DNA from: an uncultured Selenomonadales bacterium
GTDB lineage: Bacteria > Bacillota > Negativicutes > Selenomonadales > Selenomonadaceae
Assembly (NCBI GenBank): GCA_947307055.1
Contig: CAMZHX010000002.1
Location: 62,001-126,000 of the forward strand
Length of the DNA stretch: 64,000 nt
Reading direction: 5' to 3'
The position numbers and the translations under genes are program-made. The notes under the pieces were generated by a model, which was given only the letters and a program-made list of their open reading frames with translations, had not been told where the DNA came from and searched no databases. Below, one piece after another: positions 43,062 to 51,605 of this stretch. Position 1 is the first letter of the stretch, and the number at the start of each line of letters is the position of its first letter.

Positions 43062-44407
43062 GTTTGGCGGAAGTCGTGCAAGTCACGGGCGCAGAGAAAA
43101 ATTCTGACGCGGAAATTTATTTCGAGAACATAACGACCGATAGCAGAAAAATTACGAGCGGTGAATTATTCGTCGCGATTAAAGGCGAAATTTTCAACGG
43201 CGAAGACTTCGCGGAGGATGCTCTCAAAAAAGGCGCGGCGGCCGTCCTCGTCAGCAAAAATTTTGATAAGGAACTCGACGGCATTGTTATAAAGGTTGAC
43301 GACACGTTGAAGGCTTACGGGCAAATCGCGGGCGCGTGGCGAAATCGCTTTGATATTCCGATTGTCGCTGTGACCGGCTCCAATGGCAAAACTACCACTA
43401 AAGATTTAACCGCTGCGGCTTTGAGCGGCTTGGGCAATGTCCAAAAAACTTCCGGCAATTTTAATAACGAAATCGGCGTCCCGATGACTTTGCTAGGACT
43501 CAACGAGAAAAATAAAGCCGCCGTCGTCGAAATCGGTATGCGCGGGCTGGGGCAAATCGAATCGCTCGCCGAAGTCGTCAAGCCCACGATTGGCATTGTC
43601 ACCAACGTCAGCGAAACTCACATTGAACTTTTAGGTTCGATAGAGAATATTGCGCGGGCGAAAGGCGAATTGGTCGAGGCGATTGAAGCGGGCGGCACCA
43701 TTATTTTGAACGCCGATAACATTCACACCGCCGCGATGAAAAATTTGGCGAAACCTGGCGTAAACGTCGTGACTTACAGCTTGGAGGGCGCAGCCGATTT
43801 GGTCGCGAAGGATATTTTAATCGGGAGCGTCGCGACTGAATTTACATTGAGTTACGGCGGCGCGGATTACGATTTTGAAATTCCGATGATTGGTCGGCAT
43901 AACGTCTCGAATGCATTGGCGGCAATCGCGGCGGGCTTGACGGTCGGCTTGAGCGTCGAGGAAATTCAGCGCGGCATCTCGACTTTGACGACAACTAAAA
44001 TGCGTTTCGAGGTGATTCGGCGCGATGGCTTGACGATTGTAAACGACGCTTACAACGCAAGTCCGGCGTCAATGCGCGTGGCGATTAAAACGATGTCTGA
44101 AGTTTACGGCGGGCGACTGATTGCGGTTTTGGGCGACATGTTGGAACTCGGCGACATTTCCGAGCGCGTCCACAAAGAGATTGGCGCGGAGCTCGTCGAG
44201 AATAAATTCGACACGCTGATAACTTTGGGCGAATTAGGGAAATTTATTGCTCAAGGTGCTCGCGAGGCGGGTTTGGAAAACGTTTACAGCTTCGACACGC
44301 ACGAGGCCGCCGCTAAAAAAATTTTGGAGCTCGTCCGCGTCGGCGACACGATTTTATTCAAAGCTTCGCACGTCATGCACATGGAAAAAATTATCGAGCT
44401 GATTTGA
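43049..44407 (+). CDS. murF: UDP-MurNAc-tripeptide-D-alanyl-D-alanine ligase
   Basis: Adds D-Ala-D-Ala to the UDP-MurNAc-tripeptide in the cytoplasm. Signatures: ITTDSRKITSGELFVAIKGE, VTGSNGKTTTKDLTAAAL, VVEIGMRGLGQIESLAEVVKP, GRHNVSNALAAIAAGL and NDAYNASPASMRVAI. Length 452. The ATG at 43049 lies inside the end of murE. It is followed by mraY after 12 bases. Confidence 0.96.
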   Translation: MEKLSLAEVVQVTGAEKNSDAEIYFENITTDSRKITSGELFVAIKGEIFNGEDFAEDALKKGAAAVLVSKNFDKELDGIVIKVDDTLKAYGQIAGAWRNRFDIPIVAVTGSNGKTTTKDLTAAALSGLGNVQKTSGNFNNEIGVPMTLLGLNEKNKAAVVEIGMRGLGQIESLAEVVKPTIGIVTNVSETHIELLGSIENIARAKGELVEAIEAGGTIILNADNIHTAAMKNLAKPGVNVVTYSLEGAADLVAKDILIGSVATEFTLSYGGADYDFEIPMIGRHNVSNALAAIAAGLTVGLSVEEIQRGISTLTTTKMRFEVIRRDGLTIVNDAYNASPASMRVAIKTMSEVYGGRLIAVLGDMLELGDISERVHKEIGAELVENKFDTLITLGELGKFIAQGAREAGLENVYSFDTHEAAAKKILELVRVGDTILFKASHVMHMEKIIELI

Positions 44408-44419
44408 GGTAATCTTTTA

Positions 44420-45373
44420 ATGGAAAAACTTTTAATAGCGGGCGCAATTTCGGCGGGCGTCGTTATCATGCTTGCGCCGATTTGCATACCGATTTTGCAC
44501 CGATTGAAATTCGGTCAGAGCATACGCGAGGAAGGGCCTAAAAGTCATCAGAAGAAGAGCGGCACGCCGACTATGGGCGGAATATTTTTAATCGCGGGCA
44601 TTGTCGCGGCGACGCTGATTCAAGCCGAATGGAATCCGGAAATATTCCTCGCGCTGTTCATACTGCTCGGACATTTCATTTTAGGTTTCGTCGACGATTA
44701 TTTAAAAGTCGTCCGCAAAAAAAATCAAGGATTGCTAGCACGCTACAAACTCGCGGGACAGATTTTAATCGCGGCCGTGACGACTTTTGTAGCGAGTGAA
44801 CTTTTGCTCGACTTCAACCCGACAATTTGGATACCCATACTCAACGAGACGATTGACGCGGGCATTTTGTATTTGCCGTTCATGTTCGTTGTAATGGTCG
44901 GGGCGTCGAACGCGGTCAACTTGACGGACGGGCTTGACGGCTTGGCATCGGGTTGCGTGGCGATTGCGTCGAGTTGTTACGCGGTGATTTGCTTGCTGAC
45001 GGGGCACGAAGACTTAGCGATATTTTGTGCGGCGACGGTCGGGGCTTGCGTAGGCTTTTTGAAATTCAACTTCCACCCGGCCAAAGTTTTCATGGGCGAT
45101 ACCGGCTCGCTAGCTTTAGGCGGAGCATTCGCGGCAGTCGGCATTTTGACGCGCACTGAAATTTTGTTAGCGGTTGTAGGGTTCGTGTTTGTGTGCGAGG
45201 CGTTGTCGGTTATCCTGCAAGTTATCTCGTTCAAGTCGACCGGCAAAAGAATTTTCCGCATGAGCCCGATACATCATCACTTCGAGCTGGGCGGCTGGTC
45301 GGAAGTCAAAGTAGTTCTTGTGTTCTGGACGGTCGGACTAATCGCGGGCATAATCGGTCTATCAATGTTATGA
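44420..45373 (+). CDS. mraY: Phospho-MurNAc-pentapeptide transferase MraY
   Basis: Ten-span membrane enzyme that attaches phospho-MurNAc-pentapeptide to undecaprenyl phosphate (lipid I). Signatures: EEGPKSHQKKSGTPTMGGI, GFVDDYLKVVRKKNQGL with the catalytic aspartates, NLTDGLDGLASG and the histidine motif MSPIHHHFELGGWSE. Length 317. The ATG at 44420 follows a weak GAGGT; coupling with murF is likely. Confidence 0.96.
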   Translation: MEKLLIAGAISAGVVIMLAPICIPILHRLKFGQSIREEGPKSHQKKSGTPTMGGIFLIAGIVAATLIQAEWNPEIFLALFILLGHFILGFVDDYLKVVRKKNQGLLARYKLAGQILIAAVTTFVASELLLDFNPTIWIPILNETIDAGILYLPFMFVVMVGASNAVNLTDGLDGLASGCVAIASSCYAVICLLTGHEDLAIFCAATVGACVGFLKFNFHPAKVFMGDTGSLALGGAFAAVGILTRTEILLAVVGFVFVCEALSVILQVISFKSTGKRIFRMSPIHHHFELGGWSEVKVVLVFWTVGLIAGIIGLSML

Positions 45374-45385
45374 GGAGTCTTGTAA

Positions 45386-46726
45386 ATGGATTTGGCAAAT
45401 AAAAAAGTTTTAGTAATCGGCGCGGCTCGTAGTGGAATCGCGGCGGCGAAGATTGCAAAAAATTTGGGCGCGACCGTGATTCTCAGCGACGCCAAAGAAA
45501 ATCTCGACGTAAAAATTTCGGGCGTAGAAATTCGGCTCGGCAAGCAGTCGGAAGAACTTTTGCGCGGCGTTGATTTGATAATCGTATCGCCCGCCGTCCC
45601 GATTAAAATTCCGGTGCTAAGGGCGGCGGCTCAAAAAAATATCCCTATAATTAGCGAGGTTGAACTTGCCTACGATTTGGCGAGGTCGCCACTCTGCGCG
45701 GTGACCGGTACCAACGGCAAGACGACCACTGTAACTTTGCTCGGATTGCTCTTGAAGGAAAAATTTCCAAAGGCGGCAGTCGGCGGGAATATCGGCTTTC
45801 CGCTTAGCGAGGTCGCGTTGGAAGTCGGCGCGGGCGGCTACATTGCGGCGGAAATTTCTAGCTATCAAATGGAGGCGACAAAAAATTTTAAGCCGCACAT
45901 TTCAGCTATTTTGAACGTTACGCCCGACCACTTGAAGCGGCACGGCTCTATGGAAGTTTATCAGGCGATGAAGGAGAAAATTTTCGCTCAACAGACCGCC
46001 GACGACTTTTTGATTTTGAACTACGACGACAAAATTACTCGCGCTATGATTAGCCGCGCCGCGTGTAAAGTGCTTTACTTCAGTCGACAAGTTGAGCTCA
46101 ATGAGGGCGCATTTCTCAAAAATGATTCGCTCGTCATAAAGTTCAGCGGTGAAACTTATAATCTGTGCACGGTCGACGAACTCGGCATAAAGGGCGGGCA
46201 TAATGTCGAGAACGCTTTAGCCGCGTCGCTTATGGCGTTTATTGCCGGCGTCGAAGTCGATAAAATTTCCAAAGTGCTCAAAAGTTTTCAAGGCGTCGAG
46301 CACAGGATAGAATTCGTGCGCGAACTCGACGGCGTGAAATATTACAACGACAGCAAGGCGACTAACACCGATTCGGCGATTAAAGCTCTGGAGACTTTCG
46401 CGGGGCATATAGTTTTGATTGCGGGCGGCGACGATAAGGGCACCGACCTTTCCGACTTTTTAAAGCTGGTCAATGAGCGCGTTGATTATCTGATTTTAAT
46501 CGGTGACGCGGCGGCGAGGTTCAAAACTTGTGCGCTTGATAAAAATTTCCCTGCCGATAGAATTTTGGAGGCGGGCTACTCAATGGAAAAGGCCGTTGAG
46601 CTTGCTAAAAAAATTTCACGTCCGCCGCAAGTCGTGTTGCTTAGTCCAGCCTGCGCAAGTTTCGACATGTACAGCGACTTCGAGGAGCGCGGCAGAGACT
46701 TCAAACGCATTGTCAATGGTCTTTGA
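45386..46726 (+). CDS. murD: UDP-MurNAc-L-alanine-D-glutamate ligase
   Basis: Adds D-glutamate to UDP-MurNAc-L-Ala. Signatures: VLVIGAARSGIAAAKIAKNLG, CAVTGTNGKTTTVTLLGLL, NVTPDHLKRHGSMEVY, KGGHNVENALAAS and YNDSKATNTDSAIKAL; ends with LSPACASFDMYSDFEERG, diagnostic for MurD. Length 446. The ATG follows GAGGAG. Downstream, where ftsW usually stands, is a small multidrug-resistance gene. Confidence 0.96.
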   Translation: MDLANKKVLVIGAARSGIAAAKIAKNLGATVILSDAKENLDVKISGVEIRLGKQSEELLRGVDLIIVSPAVPIKIPVLRAAAQKNIPIISEVELAYDLARSPLCAVTGTNGKTTTVTLLGLLLKEKFPKAAVGGNIGFPLSEVALEVGAGGYIAAEISSYQMEATKNFKPHISAILNVTPDHLKRHGSMEVYQAMKEKIFAQQTADDFLILNYDDKITRAMISRAACKVLYFSRQVELNEGAFLKNDSLVIKFSGETYNLCTVDELGIKGGHNVENALAASLMAFIAGVEVDKISKVLKSFQGVEHRIEFVRELDGVKYYNDSKATNTDSAIKALETFAGHIVLIAGGDDKGTDLSDFLKLVNERVDYLILIGDAAARFKTCALDKNFPADRILEAGYSMEKAVELAKKISRPPQVVLLSPACASFDMYSDFEERGRDFKRIVNGL

Positions 46727-46727
46727 T

Positions 46728-47051
46728 ATGGGCTATGTTTATCTGGCGTTGGCGATAGTTTTGGAATTATGCGGCACGACTTGCATGAAATTATCGGACG
46801 GTTTCGCTAACAAAATTTTTGCGGCGTCGACGCTGACTTTCTACGGCTTATGTCTTTATTTCTTCGCGTTGTCGCTCAAAAGTGTTCAACTAAATATAGC
46901 TTACGCGACTTGGGGCGGCTTGGGCGTCGTACTCGCGGCGGCTGTCGCCAAAATATTTTTTCACGAAAGCATTTCGACGCCGGGCTTTATCGGAATAATT
47001 TTGATAGTTATCGGCGTGGTGTTGTGTAATTTTTTTGGAGCAACTAAATGA
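46728..47051 (+). CDS. Small multidrug resistance (SMR/EmrE-type) transporter
   Basis: 107 residues with four membrane spans. The N-terminus GYVYLALAIVLELCGTTCMKLSDGF matches EmrE/Qac proteins, with the essential glutamate in span 1 (LALAIVLE) and span 3 SVQLNIAYATWGGLGVVLAA, span 4 GFIGIILIVIGVVLC. It exports cationic compounds by proton antiport or, in SugE/Gdx members, guanidinium. ATG 46728 fits family N-termini; 46716 would overlap murD. The stop overlaps murG by four bases, so it is embedded in the cell-wall operon. Confidence 0.85.
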   Translation: MGYVYLALAIVLELCGTTCMKLSDGFANKIFAASTLTFYGLCLYFFALSLKSVQLNIAYATWGGLGVVLAAAVAKIFFHESISTPGFIGIILIVIGVVLCNFFGATK

Positions 47052-48139
47052 AAATAATCGTATCTGGCGGCGGCACGGGCGGCCACATTTACCCCGCGCT
47101 CACGCTCATAAATGCAATCAAGGCTAAGCGACCCGACGCCGAATTTCTCTACGTCGGCACCGAAAAGGGTTTGGAGGCCGACATTGTCCCGAAAGCTGGC
47201 ATAAATTTTACCGCGCTCAACTTGGAGGGCGGGCTGGAACGTCGTTTCACGCTGGAAAATATTTCTCGCGCCGCCAATGCCATTTGGAGCATAAAACGCG
47301 CCGCCGACATCGTCAAAGAGTTCAAACCAAATGTAGTCGTCGGGACGGGCGGCTACGTTTGCGGACCGATTCTCCTTGCCGCAAGCCTCTTGAAAGTCCC
47401 GACGCTGATTCAAGAACAAAATGCCGTTGCGGGCGTCACGAATAAAATCCTGTCAAAGTTCGTTGATAAAATTGCGGTCGGCACTCGCGACGCGCTGAAA
47501 AATTTCCCCGCGAAAAAAACGACTTACACCGGCAATCCGATTCGCGCCGAAGTCCTCGCCGCTAAAAAGGAAGACGGCCTCCGCGAATTCAATTTCACTG
47601 CCGATAAGCCCATTGTTTTAATATCGGGCGGCAGTCGCGGCGCAAGGAGTATCAACAACGCTATGATTGACGTTTTGAAAGTCGCGGCGCAAAAAAATTC
47701 CGCGCAATTCCTACATGTCACCGGCAAGGGCGAATTTGAATCCGTCACGAAAAAATTGTCCGACCTCGACGCGCCAAATATTAGGGTCGTGCCTTACCTC
47801 TACAACATGCCGCGAGCTATGGCTATGGCTGACCTCGCAATCTTCCGCGCAGGCGCGACAGGCCTTGCCGAACTCACAGCGCGAGGCGTCCCCGCAATTT
47901 TAATCCCATATCCCTACGCAGCGGAAAATCATCAAGAATTCAACGCGCGGACTTTGGTCGAGGCGGGCGCGGCTCGCATGATTCTCAACAAAGATTTGAC
48001 AGCAGAACTTTTGCAGGAAAATCTCGACGAACTTTTAGCATCGCCACAAACACTTAAACAAATGGCGGCGGCAAGTTTATCGCTCGGCAAGCCCAATGCC
48101 GCTGACGAAATCGCCAATTTGATTCTAAGTTTAACTTGA
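47048..48139 (+). CDS. murG: Lipid II synthase MurG
   Basis: Membrane-associated GT28 glycosyltransferase that adds GlcNAc to lipid I. Signatures: IIVSGGGTGGHIYPALTLI, FKPNVVVGTGGYVCGPILLAA, HEQNAV-like IQEQNAVAGVTNKIL, ISGGSRGARSINNAM, RAGATGLAELTARGVPAILIPYP and AAENHQEFNA. Length 363. The ATG overlaps the SMR stop (ATGA). Confidence 0.96.
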   Translation: MKIIVSGGGTGGHIYPALTLINAIKAKRPDAEFLYVGTEKGLEADIVPKAGINFTALNLEGGLERRFTLENISRAANAIWSIKRAADIVKEFKPNVVVGTGGYVCGPILLAASLLKVPTLIQEQNAVAGVTNKILSKFVDKIAVGTRDALKNFPAKKTTYTGNPIRAEVLAAKKEDGLREFNFTADKPIVLISGGSRGARSINNAMIDVLKVAAQKNSAQFLHVTGKGEFESVTKKLSDLDAPNIRVVPYLYNMPRAMAMADLAIFRAGATGLAELTARGVPAILIPYPYAAENHQEFNARTLVEAGAARMILNKDLTAELLQENLDELLASPQTLKQMAAASLSLGKPNAADEIANLILSLT

Positions 48140-48153
48140 GGAGGAAAACTAAT

Positions 48154-50475
48154 TTGAAACTCGACGGCTTGAAAAAATATCATTTCATAGGGATTGGCGG
48201 CGTAGGTATGAGTGCGCTCGCCAAAATTTTAATTGAGCTCGGTTGCGAAATCAGCGGCTCGGACGCGAAAGACTCCCCGACGCTCGATATGCTCAAAAGT
48301 CTCGGCGCAAGAATTTTCGTCGGACATAAGGCCAAAAATATCCTCGACGATAACGGTAATCCGGTCGAAGCTATCGTTTGCTCGTCGGCTATCCCCGCCG
48401 ATAACCCCGAAGTCGTCGCCGCCAGCAAGTTCAAAATTCCTAAGCTTCACCGCTCCGACATCAACGCTTACCTTTTGAACTCGCGCAAGGGTATCGCAAT
48501 TTCCGGCTCGCACGGCAAAACTACTACAACTTCCATGATTGGCTACGTATTGCACAGCGCGAACGTCGACCCAACTATAATTATCGGCGGCGAATCAACC
48601 GACTTAGGCACCGGCGCGATTTTGGGAAAAAGTGATTGGCTCGTCACTGAGGCCGATGAAAGCGACGGTTCCTTCCTGACGCTCAAGCCCGCTATCGCCG
48701 TCGTGACCAATGTTGAGGACGACCACCTTGACCACTACGGCACGATGGATAGACTTCGCGCCGCGTTCAAAATTTTTATCGAGAACGTCAACCGCGAATC
48801 GGGCGTCGCTATCCTCTGCTTTGATAACGATAACTTGCGCGAACTCGCTAAGGAAGTCGACCGCAAAATCATTTCCTACGCTATCGACCACGACGCCGAT
48901 TTCACCGCGCGAAATATTCGCACTATGCCTAAGGGGATTAATTTTGAGGTCGTGCACGGCGGCGAAGTTCTCGGAAAAATTCAGCTCGCGATTTACGGGC
49001 GGCATAACGTCCTGAATGCTCTGGCGACTATTGCGACGGCTCTCGAAGTCGGCGTACCCTTTGACAAAATCGCTGAGGGCTTGAATCACTTTCACGGCGC
49101 GAAAAGACGTTTCCAGACTAAAGGCCGCGCCAGAAATATTTTAATCGTCGACGACTACGCGCACCACCCGACCGAAATCGCCGCGACCTTGAGAGCCGCT
49201 CGCGAGACTAAGCCTCATAAAATTTTCTGCATCTTCCAACCTCATCGCTACAGCCGCACGCAACTTTTGCTCAAAGAATTCGGCGGCGCGTTCAAAGAGG
49301 CTGACAATTTAATTTTGACCGACATTTACTCGGCGGGCGAAGAAAAAATTTCGGGCGTCAGCGGCACCTCGATTTTGCAGGAAGTTTTGAGCACGACCAA
49401 TCAAGCCGTCAGCTACATTCCCAAGCGCGAGGACATCGCCGCCGCTATCAAAAATCAGCTGTCGCCAGGCGATTTGGTTATCACTATGGGCGCGGGCGAT
49501 ATCTACAAAACCGGCGAGGAACTCTTAGCACTGCTCAAAGATTTGCGCGATAAAAAAATCGTCGTCGTATGCGGCGGCACCTCGACTGAAGCGGAAGTTT
49601 CAAGGCGCACTGGCAAGGCGATTGCTGACGCGCTCAAGTCCAAAGATTACAACGTCGAATTGCTCGAACTCAATCCGCAGACCTTTGCGCAGACCATTCG
49701 CGAAAAAAATTGCGGCATAGTCTTTAACGCGGTTCACGGCAAATACGGCGAGGACGGTTTGATTCAAGGCACGCTCGATATGCTCAAAATCCCCTACACC
49801 GGCTCCGATGTCCTGGCCGCCGCGCTCACTATGGATAAGGTCGCCACTAAACATTTCCTCAACTCCGCGCAACTTTCTACGCCGCGTTTCGCTATTTATA
49901 GAGAAGTCGACCGCCGCGACGAACTCGCCAGCGAAATCGAAAAGCAATTCGGACTGCCCGTCGTGATTAAGGCCGCGGCACAAGGTTCAAGTATCGGCGT
50001 TACTATCGTCGAAAAATCTTCCGAGCTCGATGAGGCCATTGACATTGCCTTTGCTTACGGCGATGAAATTTTGGTCGAGGAATTCATTAAGGGTCGCGAG
50101 TTGACCGTTGCAGTTATGGGCAACGAGGACGACGCCGAAGCCCTGCCCGTCATCGAAATCACTACCACCACCGGCCGCTACGATTATAAATCCAAATACA
50201 CTAAGGGTTTGTCTACGCACATTTGCCCCGCTCAACTCCCCGACGAACTCACAGCAAAAGTTCAAAAGCTCTCGATTGACGCCTTTAAAATTTGCAAGTG
50301 CGCCGGCGTCGCTCGCGTCGACCTCATGCTTTCCGAAGATAATATTCCTTACGTCATCGAAGTCAACTCGGTGCCCGGCATGACCGAAACTTCCCTTGTG
50401 CCCGACGCCGCTCGCGCTGCCGGTATCGACTTCCCAGAACTTTGCGAAAAAATTTTGTCGCTCGCCGACTTCTAA
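48154..50475 (+). CDS. murC-ddl: MurC-Ddl fusion: UDP-MurNAc-L-alanine ligase / D-alanine-D-alanine ligase
   Basis: One 773-residue protein with two peptidoglycan enzymes. Residues 1 to about 460 are MurC (KKYHFIGIGGVGMSALAKIL, ISGSHGKTTTTSMIGYVL, TEADESDGSFL, VDDYAHHPTEIAATL). After LLALLKDLRDKK begins Ddl: VVVCGGTSTEAEVSRRTG, NAVHGKYGEDGLIQGTLDMLKIPYTGS, LPVVIKAAAQGSSIGV, EEFIKGRELTVAV and YVIEVNSVPGMTETSLVP. No stop or restart occurs between the halves. A similar fusion is known in Chlamydia. The TTG at 48154 with GAGGAGG nine bases upstream is preferred to that at 48136, which overlaps murG. Confidence 0.95.
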   Translation: MKLDGLKKYHFIGIGGVGMSALAKILIELGCEISGSDAKDSPTLDMLKSLGARIFVGHKAKNILDDNGNPVEAIVCSSAIPADNPEVVAASKFKIPKLHRSDINAYLLNSRKGIAISGSHGKTTTTSMIGYVLHSANVDPTIIIGGESTDLGTGAILGKSDWLVTEADESDGSFLTLKPAIAVVTNVEDDHLDHYGTMDRLRAAFKIFIENVNRESGVAILCFDNDNLRELAKEVDRKIISYAIDHDADFTARNIRTMPKGINFEVVHGGEVLGKIQLAIYGRHNVLNALATIATALEVGVPFDKIAEGLNHFHGAKRRFQTKGRARNILIVDDYAHHPTEIAATLRAARETKPHKIFCIFQPHRYSRTQLLLKEFGGAFKEADNLILTDIYSAGEEKISGVSGTSILQEVLSTTNQAVSYIPKREDIAAAIKNQLSPGDLVITMGAGDIYKTGEELLALLKDLRDKKIVVVCGGTSTEAEVSRRTGKAIADALKSKDYNVELLELNPQTFAQTIREKNCGIVFNAVHGKYGEDGLIQGTLDMLKIPYTGSDVLAAALTMDKVATKHFLNSAQLSTPRFAIYREVDRRDELASEIEKQFGLPVVIKAAAQGSSIGVTIVEKSSELDEAIDIAFAYGDEILVEEFIKGRELTVAVMGNEDDAEALPVIEITTTTGRYDYKSKYTKGLSTHICPAQLPDELTAKVQKLSIDAFKICKCAGVARVDLMLSEDNIPYVIEVNSVPGMTETSLVPDAARAAGIDFPELCEKILSLADF

Positions 50476-50524
50476 AGGACAATTAGGAATGAAGAAAACG
50501 TAATGGGAAGTGAAAAACCGGCCG

Positions 50525-50546
50525 GCAACGTGACGTTGCATCCAGT
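50525..50546. repeat. 22-base palindromic repeat, copy 2
   Basis: Identical (inverse) to 816-837. It lies in the 168-base gap between murC::ddl and the truncated methyltransferase, close to an AATTAGGAATGA unit (50480) of the heptamer family and to the following hairpin. The gap looks like an accumulation of repeat debris. Confidence 0.7.
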
Positions 50547-50566
50547 GGGTGCGCCCTCACTGTTCC

Positions 50567-50589
50567 CCCGCTTTTAAAGCGGGTCTTTT
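50567..50589 (+). terminator. Hairpin after murC::ddl, possible terminator
   Basis: Perfect stem CCCGCTTT-T-AAAGCGGG followed by TCTTTT. The T-run is short, so termination may be partial; ftsQ lies beyond. Confidence 0.5.
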
Positions 50590-50643
50590 GGGCGCAGCAA
50601 AAGAAAAGTTTGTATAACACGCTTTGGCAAAGAGGGGGCAACT

Positions 50644-51594
50644 ATGGTTAAGCTCTACGACACAACCGGCTCCGGCTATATCGAAGTCGAGGTCGCTCAA
50701 TTCTATTCCAACGACTTCCCGATTTTCTTCGCTAAAACCGGCAAGGATTCTTACCTGCGCGACTTCGCCGAACCTTTTTACACCGTGCCCGAAATGATTA
50801 CAGGTAATCGTCCTGCCGACGGCGGACATTTAATCATTGAGGCGAAAGATTTAAACGACTTCATAACCCGCGAGCCTCGCGCCAAAAAATATATCAAGCG
50901 GCTTATCGGCTCCAAAGAATTTATACACAATCTCCCGCGCTATTGTTTATGGCTTGTCGATTGCCCGCCCAATGAAATTCGCAAAATGCCTTTGGTTTAT
51001 GAGCGCGTCAAAGCTTGCAAGGAAGACCGATTGAAAGGCGCGCCCGACCGTCAAAAACTTGCCGCAACGCCCTGGCTTTTTCGCGAAATTCAAAACCCTA
51101 AACAATGTCTTGTTATTCCGAAAGTCAGTGGTGAACGTCGAGATTATATCCCAATGGATTTTGTTGGCGATAACGTTATTTTGACAGATTTATTATTTAT
51201 GGTTCCCGACGCAATGTTTTGGCACTTCGGGGTGCTGACGAGTTTTCCGCACATGGCTTGGATGCGAATGGTTTGCGGGCGTTTGAAAAGTGATTATCGC
51301 TATTCGGCGCAGATTGTGTATAATAATTTTCCGTGGCCGCCGTTTTGGCGAGAGGTCGAATTGACAGCGGCAAAAATTTTGATGGCGCGGAGGAATTATC
51401 CGGAGGCGAGTTTTGCCGACCTTTACGACCCGTTGCTTATGCCAAAAGATTTGCGGCGAGCGCACGAGGAAAATGACCGCGCAGTTATGGCGGCGTACGA
51501 CTTCCCGAAAAATATGAACGAGGAGCAAATGCAAAAAGCCTTTCTGAAAATGTATGAGGCATTGCGGAACACGGAGGAAATTTTTTATAGATAG
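50644..51594 (+). CDS. C-terminal fragment of an MmeI-type DNA methyltransferase (target-recognition part)
   Basis: 316 residues matching only the last third of class I SAM-dependent DNA methyltransferases of the MmeI/type IIG group: VPEMITGNRPADGGHLIIEA, EPRAKKYIKRLIGSKEFI, PRYCLWLVDCPP, SFPHMAWMRMVCGRLKSDYRYS, VYNNFPWPPF and LYDPLLMPKDLRRAH. The SAM-binding and catalytic NPPF/NPPY motifs and the nuclease domain are absent. It has an ATG with GAGGGGG upstream and an intact frame, so it may be translated, but alone it can hardly methylate. It is inserted between murC::ddl and ftsQ and is probably a remnant of a mobile restriction gene. Confidence 0.75.
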   Translation: MVKLYDTTGSGYIEVEVAQFYSNDFPIFFAKTGKDSYLRDFAEPFYTVPEMITGNRPADGGHLIIEAKDLNDFITREPRAKKYIKRLIGSKEFIHNLPRYCLWLVDCPPNEIRKMPLVYERVKACKEDRLKGAPDRQKLAATPWLFREIQNPKQCLVIPKVSGERRDYIPMDFVGDNVILTDLLFMVPDAMFWHFGVLTSFPHMAWMRMVCGRLKSDYRYSAQIVYNNFPWPPFWREVELTAAKILMARRNYPEASFADLYDPLLMPKDLRRAHEENDRAVMAAYDFPKNMNEEQMQKAFLKMYEALRNTEEIFYR

Positions 51595-51605
51595 GCGGTG
51601 ATGAA

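Noticed and set aside
46503-46727. Long N-terminal extension of the SMR transporter
   Set aside because: The extension is the +1 shadow of murD; EmrE-type proteins begin at the residue given by ATG 46728.
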